64,000 nucleotides of DNA from a candidate division WOR-3 bacterium (GCA_039803925.1 JBDRZL010000008.1:1-64000), one strand, 5' to 3'; counted from the first letter of the stretch, positions 1 to 9,262 are shown. The notes: a model not told the origin generated them from the letters alone. Numbers and translations: made by a program.

Positions 1-26
1 TCAGAAACCAGGCCACACTTTTTTAA
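1..26 (+). CDS. Possible C-terminal tail of an upstream gene
   Basis: A reading frame entering from the left edge ends in the residues RNQATLF followed by TAA at 24-26. Endings of this TLF kind are common in DNA methyltransferases, and the next gene looks like a restriction enzyme, so a methyltransferase partner is conceivable. Another frame also stops here, at 28-30. Seven residues cannot prove a gene, so this is only a pointer to what lies outside the window. Confidence 0.2.
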
Positions 27-38
27 ATAGTAATAATC

Positions 39-839
39 ATGAACAAATGGGTACAAAAAAGTATAAAGTTAGCAAAGAGTGAGTTTTATTTAGATAAATT
101 ATTGGAAATATATCCTCCAGAAGAAATAAGTAGAGAAAAAATTCTTAACAAAGAGCAATTTCAGCTCTTGAAACAACTCTTTCAAGAAAAAAACTGCAAA
201 GGTTTAGTTAAAGAATTAATCCATTTGAAAAAGCAGGGATTTAAATTTCCAATTGAAAATCCATATGTGAGTTTTTTAACGCATTATGAAGAAGCAATTG
301 ATAAAAATCCAAAAACCATTAAAAAAATTTGTGATAAATTGTTTGAAATGAATTTTAACGAATTAAGAGAAAAATTAGAGGCACCTAAAAAGGCTAGTAG
401 AAGAATAGGTCCAATGTTTAAGGTTTGGGTTAGAAGAAAGTTTAATTTTTTAGACATTAATGAATTTAAAAATACAACCGATATAGCTTTTCTAAATGGA
501 GGTGATAAATTCTTAAAAGAATATGCAATAAAAGAATTGAATTGTAAATTTAGAGAATTAAGCAAAGGATTAGATTTTGTGGCAAAGATTAGTAATAAAT
601 ACATAATAGGAACTGCTAAATTTATTACCGATTTCGGTGGTTCGCAAGGTAATCAATTTAATGAAGCAGTGAGTTTGGTAAAAGAAACCATCTGTCCTTA
701 CAATGTAATAAAGGTTGCTATAATAGATGGTGTAGCATGGTTAGGCGGAGAAATGAAATTAACCCTTGAAAAACTCAAGAGCGATGAATTTTGTTTTAGT
801 GCCTTATTATTGGAAGAATTTATAAAAAAGCAGCTATAG
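39..839 (+). CDS. Putative type II restriction endonuclease (Tsp45I-like)
   Basis: The 266-residue protein has no signal peptide or membrane segment. Its C-terminal half resembles the PD-(D/E)XK nucleases around Tsp45I. It contains SRRIGPMFKVW (about residues 122-132), KGLDF (about 178-182) and the block GTAKFITDFGGSQGNQF (about 195-211). In the family as I remember it, the block reads GEAKF, with the acidic residue and lysine forming the catalytic pair. Here the acidic residue is threonine, so activity is uncertain. The gene stands alone at the window edge; a cognate methyltransferase would lie to the left. The start is the ATG at 39, with no clear ribosome site. The family call rests on remembered motifs, so confidence is moderate. 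Confidence 0.5.
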   Translation: MNKWVQKSIKLAKSEFYLDKLLEIYPPEEISREKILNKEQFQLLKQLFQEKNCKGLVKELIHLKKQGFKFPIENPYVSFLTHYEEAIDKNPKTIKKICDKLFEMNFNELREKLEAPKKASRRIGPMFKVWVRRKFNFLDINEFKNTTDIAFLNGGDKFLKEYAIKELNCKFRELSKGLDFVAKISNKYIIGTAKFITDFGGSQGNQFNEAVSLVKETICPYNVIKVAIIDGVAWLGGEMKLTLEKLKSDEFCFSALLLEEFIKKQL

Positions 840-928
840 AAAATAATTTTTCACAAAAGTAAAATAGCTTCCGAATAAAGAAAAAATTTAAGTATTAAGA
901 ATAATGAGAAAAAAATTAGTGAGAGTGT

Positions 929-957
929 TTTACCAGTTAAAAATGTTGTGCTATTCT
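929..957 (+). promoter_or_regulatory. Candidate promoter of yceD-rpmF-plsX
   Basis: TTTACC at 929-934 is followed, after 17 bases, by TATTCT at 952-957. A TG lies one base before the -10 hexamer, which is the extended -10 form. Transcription from here would give a leader of about 37 nt before the ATG at 1001. A similar block recurs near the right end of the window at 63517-63551. Confidence 0.4.
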
Positions 958-1000
958 ACAAAATATTGCTTTTTTGTCTTTTTTGTATTATATTATAAAG

Positions 1001-1531
1001 ATGAAAATTTTTCTAAAGGAACTTAAAGAAGGAAAAACTGATTTTTCTTATACTCTTGAAGATAAAGAAAGTGAAGAGTTATTTAAAGATTCTGAAATTA
1101 AAAGAGTAAATTTAAATTCTTCTGGATGGATACAAAGAAAAGGTCTTGACTATATTTTTTATTTACATGTTATAGGTTCCGGAACCTTAATTTGTGCAAG
1201 ATGTCTTGATGAATTTCAATTTTTTTTCAATGAAGATTACACCTATAATATTTTTCTGGGAAAAGACCCTTCCATCTCAAAAAAAGAATATAACATTTCT
1301 GATAGGGATGTAGCATCAATTTATGTTGAAAATTATGAGCTAAATGTTTTACCATTAATAAAAGAAATTGTTCTTCTTACAATACCTATGAAGCCTCTAT
1401 GTAAAGACAATTGTAAAGGATTATGCCCTGTTTGTGGAGCAAACAGGAATAATAAAAATTGTGGACATGAAACTAAGGAAACTTATTCCCCCTTTACTTA
1501 TTTACTTAAAAGGATAGAAAAAAAAGAATAA
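1001..1531 (+). CDS. yceD: YceD/DUF177 family protein (23S rRNA accumulation)
   Basis: This 176-residue DUF177 protein carries the two metal-site cysteine clusters of the family: CARC near residue 65 and CKDNCKGLCPVCG near residues 131-143. YceD proteins are linked to 23S rRNA or 50S accumulation and almost always precede rpmF, as here. A longer frame opens at a TTG at 974, but the ATG at 1001 begins the normal family start MKIFLKEL and lies a sensible distance from the candidate promoter. The rpmF gene follows after 33 bases, and the stop codon touches a T-arm-like hairpin placed before rpmF. Confidence 0.85.
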   Translation: MKIFLKELKEGKTDFSYTLEDKESEELFKDSEIKRVNLNSSGWIQRKGLDYIFYLHVIGSGTLICARCLDEFQFFFNEDYTYNIFLGKDPSISKKEYNISDRDVASIYVENYELNVLPLIKEIVLLTIPMKPLCKDNCKGLCPVCGANRNNKNCGHETKETYSPFTYLLKRIEKKE

Positions 1532-1544
1532 GGGTTCAACCCCC
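1532..1544 (+). promoter_or_regulatory. T-arm-like leader hairpin before rpmF
   Basis: The sequence GGG-TTCAACC-CCC forms a 3-bp stem closed by a 7-nt loop that fits the tRNA T-loop consensus TTCRANY. It starts directly after the yceD stop codon and ends 20 nt before the rpmF ATG. The spacer is A/T-rich and has no Shine-Dalgarno sequence. It is one of eight such elements in the window. Confidence 0.55.
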
Positions 1545-1564
1545 ATTTAAAAATTAAAAAAAAA

Positions 1565-1756
1565 ATGCCCGTACCAAAAAGAAGACATTCCCGTGCAAGA
1601 GGAAGAAAAAGGAGAACCCACTATAAAGTAAAACCAATTAGTTTGTCAAAATGCCCCAATTGTGGAGAAGCTAAATTACCCCATAGAGTTTGCCCTCATT
1701 GTGGATATTACAAAGGTAAAGCTATAATCCAGATAGAGGAAAAAATCAGTTCTTAG
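1565..1756 (+). CDS. rpmF: 50S ribosomal protein L32
   Basis: The 63-residue protein begins MPVPKRRHSRARGRKRR, the basic start typical of bacterial L32. It keeps a four-cysteine zinc ribbon, CPNC near residue 30 and CPHC near residue 43. L32 is a late-assembling protein of the large subunit near the peptidyl transferase region. It sits between yceD and plsX in the usual order. No ribosome-binding sequence precedes the ATG; the upstream feature is a T-arm-like hairpin 20 nt away. Confidence 0.95.
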   Translation: MPVPKRRHSRARGRKRRTHYKVKPISLSKCPNCGEAKLPHRVCPHCGYYKGKAIIQIEEKISS

Positions 1757-1761
1757 TTTAA

Positions 1762-2760
1762 ATGAGGATTGTTCTTGACCTTCTTGGCACAGATAAAGCT
1801 CCTTCTTCTGAAATCGCTGGGGCTGAACTCTTCTTAAAAGAAAATCCTAAGTCCTTTTTGTATATAGTTGGAACTCCGGAGTTTAAAAATCAAATAAAAT
1901 TTAATGGAAGGTACGAGTTTATTGAGGCTGAAAATAGAGTCTATTTTGAAGAAAAACCTTCTGAAGTTTTAAGAACAAAAAAAAATTCCACGATAGCTAT
2001 TGGTCTTTCACTTTTAAAAGAAGGTAAAGCTGATGCTTTTGTAAGTGCTGGTAATACTGGAGCAATTCTTGCCTACTCAATAAAGATTTTAGGGAGACTT
2101 AAAGGTGTTAAAAGACCTGCAATATGTGCCCTTTTCCCTACACATAAAGGTTTTTGTGCTGTGCTTGACGTCGGCGCAAATGCTTTTGTAAGGCCTTTAT
2201 TTCTTTATCAATTCGGGGTTATGGGTAAGATATTTGTTGAGGAAATAATGGGGATAAAAAATCCAAAAATAGCTTTACTTTCAATAGGTGAGGAAGAAAC
2301 AAAAGGAAATGAACTTATAATGAAATCCAAGGAGCTTTTTGAAAAGGACCCAAATTTGAATTTTATAGGATTTATTGAAGGTAATGAAATTTTAAAGGGT
2401 AAAGCGGATGTTGTTGTGACAGATGGATTTACAGGAAATACTCTTTTAAAATTTGGTGAAGGTGTTGTTGAGTTCACCTATAATTTTTTCCTTGATTCAA
2501 TAGAAGGTTCAATAAAAAACAAAATAGGGTTTTATTTTATGAAAAATTCCTTTAAATCCTTTTTTAAAAAGGTGAGTTATGAAGAATTGGGAGGGGCCCC
2601 TTTGCTTGGAATTAATGGAGATGTTTTTATATCTCATGGAAGAAGTTCTAAAATTGCAATTAAAAATGCTTTAAAATCTGCTTTAAAATTTGTTGAATTA
2701 AAAATTAACGAAAAAATTGAAAAGTCCCTTCTTGAGTTTGAAAAGGTTGATATAGAATAA
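1762..2760 (+). CDS. plsX: Phosphate acyltransferase PlsX
   Basis: PlsX moves acyl groups from acyl-ACP to phosphate, giving the acyl-phosphate used by PlsY in phospholipid synthesis. The 332 residues match the family length. Visible family blocks are the N-terminal MRIVLDLLGTDKAPSSE, SAGNTGA (about 93-99), LDVGAN (about 135-140) and TDGFTGN (about 220-226). The start lies five bases after rpmF, so the genes are co-transcribed. The fabH gene that often follows is absent; the next gene is convergent and only four bases away. Confidence 0.95.
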   Translation: MRIVLDLLGTDKAPSSEIAGAELFLKENPKSFLYIVGTPEFKNQIKFNGRYEFIEAENRVYFEEKPSEVLRTKKNSTIAIGLSLLKEGKADAFVSAGNTGAILAYSIKILGRLKGVKRPAICALFPTHKGFCAVLDVGANAFVRPLFLYQFGVMGKIFVEEIMGIKNPKIALLSIGEEETKGNELIMKSKELFEKDPNLNFIGFIEGNEILKGKADVVVTDGFTGNTLLKFGEGVVEFTYNFFLDSIEGSIKNKIGFYFMKNSFKSFFKKVSYEELGGAPLLGINGDVFISHGRSSKIAIKNALKSALKFVELKINEKIEKSLLEFEKVDIE

Positions 2761-2764
2761 ATTT

Positions 2765-4078
2765 TTAAAACCCCATTAGTTTTGAAAAAGACCTTGAAAA
2801 GGAACTCATCTGTATTGTTAAAGGAAAAATTAGAGCACCTAAACAATTGAGTCTCCTTGTTCCAAAAAGAGGTGGTAATAAACCTATGGAGCTTGATACG
2901 ATAAGTATAATAATGCCTTTAAAACCTGTTATTAAAACAGTTAGAAATAATATGAAAATTATAACAATAATTGATAAGTTTTTGTAAGGTATTTTGTGAA
3001 TTCTTTTTGCTATTAATTTCGACATTTTTATAGTAAAATAAAAGGAAATAAAAGAGGATAAAAGTATTACTCCAACCATTAGAAAATACTCGCTGTAAGA
3101 TTTTGGACTGTAAAAAATGTTAAGCATCCAGGCAGCACCTCCTCTTCTTATATGAAGGAAAGGAACAAAAAAGAGTAAAAAACCTCCAGCATAATATAAA
3201 AATCTGTTTGCACCCTGACCTATTAAGAAAATATCATCCCCCCTTTGTGCTGTTGCATGACCTGAAAGAAAAGCTCCAATTCCTCCTGTTATGACTGGAA
3301 AAAAAGCAGCAAGTGAACCCCCAAGAGAACCTGCAAATATACCCCTTAAAATTCTTTGATAATTTGTTGTTAATTTATCTTCTATTATCTGTGGTGGTAA
3401 AATTGGATTTGTGATTATGTTAAGTATAAGCCAGGGTATTGCAAAGAGTCCCAAAAATAAAGGCATAAGATTTTGAAAGGAAGTTTCTGGATCCATTATC
3501 CCCCCTCTTAAGACTATATAACCTAAAATTCCGGAAAGGAAAAAAACAAGAATTCCAGCACTTAGAGAACCCCAGGCTTCTTTTAGTCTTTTAAGCCGTG
3601 TCCTTGATCTATCAGTTGTTCTTGGCCACTCAGAGAGCAACATAAAGGCACCTATGGAAGCTAAAATCCATTCCATATGGGGATTGAGTAGTTCTCTTAT
3701 AGGCGGAAGAATGTAGGGTAAAAAGATAGAAAAAATTAATATTAAAAAAGATGCACCTAAAGACCCTGTAAGGGAAAGTAAAACTGCTTCATGAGCTCTT
3801 CCATACATCAGAAACTTCTGTGATGGCAAAAGGTAAAATAAAGTGGAATCATCATTTGTAGAAAAATATATCGCAGGTAAAATTCCTGCAAAAGTATAAC
3901 TAACAATAGATCCTGCAAAAAAATAAGGTATAAGATCTAAAGGTAAAAAATTTGTTTGAACTTCAAGGAATATAAATAAAGCTAAAATGTTGTAAATATG
4001 AAGTGCAGGAATCCATGAAAAAAGTATTCCTGTTATTGTTCCTGCAAGGGAAATTAAAAAAGGATAAATTAAATTCAT
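2765..4078 (-). CDS. TctA-family (COG1784-like) polytopic membrane protein
   Basis: The 437-residue protein is almost wholly hydrophobic, with roughly ten or more membrane spans, and looks like the TctA/DUF112-type permeases common in archaea (COG1784). Family-like stretches include the N-terminal GTITGILFSWIPALHIYN and the central GSLGGSLAAFFPVITGGIGA. Classical tripartite tricarboxylate transporters need a small TctB and a periplasmic TctC, and neither is nearby. Instead the start codon overlaps the stop of an OB-fold membrane protein by ATGA, so the two are translated together. The substrate is unknown; a citrate-type transporter is only a family guess. Confidence 0.7.
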   Translation of the reverse strand: MNLIYPFLISLAGTITGILFSWIPALHIYNILALFIFLEVQTNFLPLDLIPYFFAGSIVSYTFAGILPAIYFSTNDDSTLFYLLPSQKFLMYGRAHEAVLLSLTGSLGASFLILIFSIFLPYILPPIRELLNPHMEWILASIGAFMLLSEWPRTTDRSRTRLKRLKEAWGSLSAGILVFFLSGILGYIVLRGGIMDPETSFQNLMPLFLGLFAIPWLILNIITNPILPPQIIEDKLTTNYQRILRGIFAGSLGGSLAAFFPVITGGIGAFLSGHATAQRGDDIFLIGQGANRFLYYAGGFLLFFVPFLHIRRGGAAWMLNIFYSPKSYSEYFLMVGVILLSSFISFYFTIKMSKLIAKRIHKIPYKNLSIIVIIFILFLTVLITGFKGIIILIVSSSIGLLPPLFGTRRLNCLGALIFPLTIQMSSFSRSFSKLMGF

Positions 4079-5406
4079 TTTAAAGGTATTACATCATCCT
4101 TAATTCTGGGTACAAGCTCAATTTTACCTTTATATTCTTTTAATTCTCCTACAACAATAATATTATCCTTCTCCTTAAATGAACCTTTTAAGTCTTCCCA
4201 TAAATCACTCCATATCCACACAGTTAATTCACCTGTATCATCTTCAAGAATTACTCTTGTTCCTGCTTTAAATTCTTTAATCTCCTTTATATTTCCCTTT
4301 ATTTTTAAAAATTCACTGATGTTCTTTTGAATTGCCTCATTTATTTTATATGGATTTTGTGGATAAGAAATTATTTTTAAACTTTTAACATTTTTTTCAA
4401 TTTTACCTTTGTATTCCTTTTCGTAAACTTCAAACTCAACTATGGAACCTGTAAGAAGTTTAATTGATTCACCTTTATAATTTTTTTCAAGTGTGCTTTT
4501 CCATAAGGTAACTTCCTCAATTCCCTTATCAGTTTTAATTCTGAACCTTATTCCTTTTTTAAAAGTATAGCCTGATAGAATTTCACCTTTTAACTTTAAA
4601 TTTTCATTTTTTTGAGCATATTTAATTTCCTTTTTACCTATAATACTTATGTCACTAACATAGTGGGGTATAATTTCTGGTTTATCTTTATATAGAAAAA
4701 CTGCTCCCTTTACCTTTATGATAGTTCCTTTTTCAAGAGATAGAATTTTCTCTTTTTCTCTGTAATAAAAGGGAATAAAAACTGTAATATTTGCGTCCTC
4801 GTCCTGTATTCTCAAACCTATTGAATTATTCCTATACTGGGTAATTGAATAAATATTTCCTTCTGTTTCTATTCTTTTTCCTGTAAGGGTATCTGTTATA
4901 TCTTTAATTTTTACATTTTTGGGTTCCTGTATTTTTATTTTTAAATCCTTTCCGTTATTGATAGTTAAAATAAAATTTTCTCTTGCATAAAGTGTTCCTG
5001 TAACAAAAACAGAATCAGAAACCGAAGGGTATAAATCCTTTTCTATAAGTTCCTTTGCAACATCTCTGAAAGCCCTCACTTTAATACTACCTGTTCCATC
5101 ATTAAGCCAGAAGGAAAAATATCCTCCCTTTTCTTCCTCATAATAAGGTGAGGATTCAACAATTCCCTTCATGCTGACTTTTGCAAAATTCATTGTAGGT
5201 TTAAGATCTTTAACCTTTACATAGGGTGCAGCTTCTGTTCTTGCTGATATAAAAAGAAAAATAACACCACCAATAGCAAGAAAGAGACTTATCCATCTTA
5301 AGAATTCAATTCCAACAGGTTTTAATTGTTCCTCGCCACAATATGGACATATGTCCTTATTACCTATATATCTTCCACAATTGAAACATATTATTGTTTT
5401 TTCCAT
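4075..5406 (-). CDS. Membrane-anchored zinc-ribbon protein with OB-fold repeats
   Basis: The 443-residue protein starts with a four-cysteine zinc ribbon (C7, C10, C20, C23). One transmembrane helix follows at about residues 34-55. The rest is a long extracytoplasmic part made of roughly four beta-rich OB-fold-like modules, each with a pattern such as GTGSIKVRAF, DANITVFIPF, GIEEVTLWKS or DTGELTVWIW. OB-folds of this tRNA_anti type usually bind nucleic acids or oligosaccharides. By the positive-inside rule the ribbon is cytoplasmic and the OB-folds are outside. The stop overlaps the start of the TctA-like gene, implying a joint function. The exact role is not known. Confidence 0.65.
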   Translation of the reverse strand: MEKTIICFNCGRYIGNKDICPYCGEEQLKPVGIEFLRWISLFLAIGGVIFLFISARTEAAPYVKVKDLKPTMNFAKVSMKGIVESSPYYEEEKGGYFSFWLNDGTGSIKVRAFRDVAKELIEKDLYPSVSDSVFVTGTLYARENFILTINNGKDLKIKIQEPKNVKIKDITDTLTGKRIETEGNIYSITQYRNNSIGLRIQDEDANITVFIPFYYREKEKILSLEKGTIIKVKGAVFLYKDKPEIIPHYVSDISIIGKKEIKYAQKNENLKLKGEILSGYTFKKGIRFRIKTDKGIEEVTLWKSTLEKNYKGESIKLLTGSIVEFEVYEKEYKGKIEKNVKSLKIISYPQNPYKINEAIQKNISEFLKIKGNIKEIKEFKAGTRVILEDDTGELTVWIWSDLWEDLKGSFKEKDNIIVVGELKEYKGKIELVPRIKDDVIPLK

Positions 5407-5470
5407 TTTTTCATTTATTATAAGACATAAATAATTTGAAAAAAAATTGTTCTTAATCTTAAAATGTTCT

Positions 5471-6073
5471 ATGCTAATACTTGGAATTTCGGGCTCACCG
5501 CATAAAAAGGGAAAAGTTACAATATTATTAAATTCTGTTTTAGAAAAAGCAAAAGAACTTGGTTCTGAAACAGAAATTATTTTTCTTACCGATTATCCTA
5601 TTACTTACTGTATGGGATGTTATTCCAAAAATGTGATGGATTGTAATCCTGAAGTTTTTAAGGGAGTTTTGCCAGCAGTTTATGAGAAAATATTGAAAGC
5701 CGACGGAATTGTATTTGGAACCCCGGTTTATTGGTTTGGACCTTCAGGATTGATGAAAAATTTTATTGATCTTTTAACAGCATTGGAAAATATTGAACCT
5801 TTACTCGCAGGTAAAGTTGTTTCTTGTGTTGTTTCCTGTGAGGAGGATGGAGCAATAAGCACAGCTTCCTCTATTATTATTCCTTTAAATTTTATGGGAG
5901 CCATAATCCCCCCTTATTCTATTACATATGCTGTAGGACCAATTGAAGAAAATATGGATACACTTTTAGAATGTGAAAGGATTGCAAAAAATATGGTTGA
6001 AACAATTAAAAGGACAAGGGATTTAAAAAATGACTTCTGGTTCAGACCTTTAAAGAAAAAGAATGAAAATTAA
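5471..6073 (+). CDS. NAD(P)H-dependent FMN reductase / flavodoxin-fold protein
   Basis: The 200-residue protein begins MLILGISGSPHKKGKV, the FMN phosphate-binding loop of the NADPH-dependent FMN reductase family. It has a CMGCYSKNVMDC cysteine group near residues 48-59 and GTPVYWFGPSGLMKNFID (about 84-101), also typical of iron-sulfur flavoprotein relatives. A TTG eight codons upstream is possible, but the ATG at 5471 puts the glycine loop at the usual position. The gene overlaps smc by 11 bases. Its redox partner cannot be deduced. Confidence 0.8.
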   Translation: MLILGISGSPHKKGKVTILLNSVLEKAKELGSETEIIFLTDYPITYCMGCYSKNVMDCNPEVFKGVLPAVYEKILKADGIVFGTPVYWFGPSGLMKNFIDLLTALENIEPLLAGKVVSCVVSCEEDGAISTASSIIIPLNFMGAIIPPYSITYAVGPIEENMDTLLECERIAKNMVETIKRTRDLKNDFWFRPLKKKNEN

Positions 6074-9000
6074 AAGTATACTTCTACATGGTTTTAAATC
6101 CTTTTATGAAAGAGAAGAAATAATTTTCTCAGATAAAATATCTCTTGTTATTGGACCAAATGGTTGTGGAAAAACTAATATTTTTGAGGCTATTAGATTT
6201 GTCCTTGGAGAATCAAGGTTAAATAAATTAAGGGTAAGAGAACTAAAAGAGCTAATTTTTGCAGGGAATAAAGAAAAAAAAGCTTTGCCCTATGCAGAAG
6301 TTACAATTGTACTGAAAAATGATAAAGGTGAAAGTAAATTTACAAGAAGGGTTTACAGAGATAATTCGCAGGAGTTTTTCTTGAATGATGATAGAATATC
6401 TGAAAAACATTACAAAGAAGAAATTGAGAGTATTTTTGGTAAAAAGAGTTATTCCCATTTTCAGTGGGAAGATGTTGAAGAATTAATAAGGAAACCAAAG
6501 GAGAGAATAAAAGAAATGATTTTAGAAGCCTGTGAACTTTTTGATTTTGACCATAAAAAGAAAGTTATGGAAAGAAGGCTTGAAAAAGCAGAAAGAGAAA
6601 TTAAAGCTTTTGAAATTGTTATTAAGGATAAAGAAGAAAGAATAAAGAAACTTGAGGAGGAAAGAAAAAGGGCTTTAAGGTACAGAAGCCTTCAAGAAAT
6701 TTTAAAGGAAAAGAAATTGCTTCTTGTTAAGGCAGAATATTCAAAACTTTTGAAAGATAAAGCAAAGAAGGAAAAAGAATTGAAAGAAGATGAAGAATTT
6801 TTTAAAAAACTTGAGGAGGAAATTTTTATTTTAAAAAAAGAAATTGAAGAAATAAAGTCAGAAAGAGAAAATTTATCTAAAGAGGAAGAACTGTTAAAGA
6901 GTTTGAAAATACCCTTAGAAAGTAAAAGAGAGAAAATTCTTTCAGAACTTAACAGAAAATATGGTGAGTTTTCAGGCTTAAAGGACAGAGAAAATTATCT
7001 TAAATTATTAATAGAGGAACGAAAAAAAGAAATTGAAAAATTAAAGGAAGTTTTGAGGGATAAAATAGCTTATGAAGAGATTGATGAAACCAGTTTAGAG
7101 AAAACTGAAAGAGAATTTTTTGAAATTTCAAAGAAAGTAAGGGAAATTGAAGGTGAATTTTTAAAGTTAAATATTAAAAATGATGAGTTAAATATGAGAT
7201 TAAATAATATTTTAAAAAGAGAAGAGGATTTAAAAAGAGAGATAATAGAAATGGAAAATAAAAAGAAAATTAAAGAAAATGAAATTGAAAATCTAAAGAA
7301 AGAGAGAGAAAAATTAGAGAGTATTTATATTGAAATTGAAAAAAAATATGAGGAACATTTAAAGGAAGAAAAATTTTTAACAAGCACCATAGATAAAATT
7401 GAGAGAGAGATAAACATATTAGAAGGAGAACTTTTGAAATTAAAATCAGCAAGAGAAGTTGATGAAAATCTATTACCAGAGCTTTCCTTTTTATCTTCTT
7501 ATATAGATTTTAGCAAAGAAGATAAATTTATATATGTTATTGATGACTTGCTTGAAGCAAAAATTTTAAATAATGAAAATATAAATGGTATAGAGAAATT
7601 CCTTGAAAAGGGAGGGAAAATAATAATTGAAAGAGAGGAATTTAAGGGTGAAATGCCACTTTTTTTAAAACGAAAGGAAGGAATAGGTGACCTTTTAAAT
7701 ACGAGATTTTTAAATTTCAAAGTTTTTAAAAATTTTAAAGAGGGAATAACTGCATGGAAAAATAAAGAATGTGATTATATGGTTACCGAAGATGGATTTG
7801 TTATTACTAAGGATGGTGTTTTAAGAAAAATTTTTACTCAAAAAATTGAAAAAAATAAAAGAATTACAGAAATAGAAAAAATGTTACCTGAAAAGAAAAG
7901 AAATTTAAAAGAAATTAAAGATAAACTTGAAAGTTTAAAAAAAATTATTGAAAAAATTTTAAAAGAAAGAGAAAATATAAGGGAAAACCTTTTTAAGTTA
8001 AATTTAAAAATAAATGAAATAAATTCAGAAATAAACTTTTTATCTCTTAATCTAAAAAAACAAAAAGATGGTTTAGATAAAATAAAAATGGATTCAGAGG
8101 AAATAAAAGGAGAGAAGGAAAAAGTTTTATTTAAAATTAAAGAATGGGAAAAAGAGTTAAAGGAACTCAAAGATAAAGAAGAAAATTTTTCAAAAAAAAT
8201 CAATGAAATTAATTTAATCAGAGAAAAGTTAAAGGAACTAAAGAATGCAAGGGAAAAAGTTGAAATATATGAAAAGTCTTTAAAGGAAAGAGAAGAGGAA
8301 TTAATTGATGTGAAAGAAAGAATGAAAAATCTGGAAGAAGATTTAAAAAAACTTGAATCTGAAAGAAAAAAAATAGAGGAGGAGCTTTTTGAAATAAATA
8401 AAAGAGAAAGTGAACTTGAAGAAAAAATTAAGTCAATAAATGATAAATATGAGGAAAAAAGAAATATTTATCACATAAAGGAAAATAGTATTGATAAAAT
8501 TTCAGATAAAATTATAAAGTTAAAACAAGAAATTGATGAGATTGAAAAAAATTTAGAATTCTACCCAGATAATATTGAATTTATCCCTGATAATATTTCG
8601 ATTAAAAAAATAAAGGAAGAAATTGAAGAAATCGAAAGGGAGATTTATTCAATGCATGATGTTAATTTACTTGCTGATGAAGAGTATAAAATTCTTGAAA
8701 AGGATTATTTTGAAAAGATAGATGCTTATAAGGACTTAAAGGATAGTATCGATAAATTGAAAGAATCTATAAGAATTATGGAGGAAAGGGGTAAACTTCA
8801 ATATACGGAATTTCTTGGACTTTTCAAAGAGGAATTAAAAAATGTTTCCTCTGTTTTAATGGGGGGTGAGATTAAAATAAAACCTCTTGATGAAAAGAAT
8901 ATTCTTGAATCCGAGCTTCTTATAGATGTTTCTCCCAGCGGAAAGAAAGTAAGGTCAGTGCTTTTGCTTTCTGGAGGTGAAAGGAGTTTGTTTGCTCTGA

Positions 9001-9242
9001 CAGTTTTATTTACCCTTGCCAAACTTTCACCTTCAGTTTTATTTGCTCTTGATGAAGTTGATGCTGCTCTTGATGATGCAAACACTTTGAGATTCAGAAG
9101 TTATGTAGAAAAATTGTCAGAAAGCTCACAAGTTTTAATCATAACTCATAATAAAAGAACAATGGAGATAGCAAATAGAGTTTATGGAATAACAATGGAA
9201 AATGGGGTCTCCAAAATATACGGGATTAAATTTGAAGATTAA
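6063..9242 (+). CDS. smc: Chromosome segregation protein SMC
   Basis: SMC proteins are ring-forming ATPases that organise and segregate the chromosome. Visible parts are the Walker A GPNGCGKTN (about residues 32-40), two very long Lys/Glu-rich coiled-coil arms, a globular hinge (about 475-600, with EKGGKIIIER), the ABC signature LSGGERSLFAL and the Walker B VLFALDEVDAALDD near the C-terminus. At 1059 residues it is shorter than the usual 1150-1190, mainly in the coils. The start overlaps the flavoprotein gene. The partner genes scpA and scpB are not in the window. Confidence 0.93.
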   Translation: MKIKSILLHGFKSFYEREEIIFSDKISLVIGPNGCGKTNIFEAIRFVLGESRLNKLRVRELKELIFAGNKEKKALPYAEVTIVLKNDKGESKFTRRVYRDNSQEFFLNDDRISEKHYKEEIESIFGKKSYSHFQWEDVEELIRKPKERIKEMILEACELFDFDHKKKVMERRLEKAEREIKAFEIVIKDKEERIKKLEEERKRALRYRSLQEILKEKKLLLVKAEYSKLLKDKAKKEKELKEDEEFFKKLEEEIFILKKEIEEIKSERENLSKEEELLKSLKIPLESKREKILSELNRKYGEFSGLKDRENYLKLLIEERKKEIEKLKEVLRDKIAYEEIDETSLEKTEREFFEISKKVREIEGEFLKLNIKNDELNMRLNNILKREEDLKREIIEMENKKKIKENEIENLKKEREKLESIYIEIEKKYEEHLKEEKFLTSTIDKIEREINILEGELLKLKSAREVDENLLPELSFLSSYIDFSKEDKFIYVIDDLLEAKILNNENINGIEKFLEKGGKIIIEREEFKGEMPLFLKRKEGIGDLLNTRFLNFKVFKNFKEGITAWKNKECDYMVTEDGFVITKDGVLRKIFTQKIEKNKRITEIEKMLPEKKRNLKEIKDKLESLKKIIEKILKERENIRENLFKLNLKINEINSEINFLSLNLKKQKDGLDKIKMDSEEIKGEKEKVLFKIKEWEKELKELKDKEENFSKKINEINLIREKLKELKNAREKVEIYEKSLKEREEELIDVKERMKNLEEDLKKLESERKKIEEELFEINKRESELEEKIKSINDKYEEKRNIYHIKENSIDKISDKIIKLKQEIDEIEKNLEFYPDNIEFIPDNISIKKIKEEIEEIEREIYSMHDVNLLADEEYKILEKDYFEKIDAYKDLKDSIDKLKESIRIMEERGKLQYTEFLGLFKEELKNVSSVLMGGEIKIKPLDEKNILESELLIDVSPSGKKVRSVLLLSGGERSLFALTVLFTLAKLSPSVLFALDEVDAALDDANTLRFRSYVEKLSESSQVLIITHNKRTMEIANRVYGITMENGVSKIYGIKFED

Positions 9243-9262
9243 ACAAATTTTTCAGCTTTAGA

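Noticed and set aside
974-1000. Upstream TTG start for yceD
   Set aside because: It would add nine residues (MSFLYYIIK) not typical of the family and begin close to the predicted transcript start; ATG at 1001 fits better.
5417-5445. Minus-strand promoter TATAAT before the OB-fold gene
   Set aside because: TATAAT at 5417-5422 is present, but the -35 is only a T-run and transcription would start about 4 nt before the ATG; evidence too thin to list.
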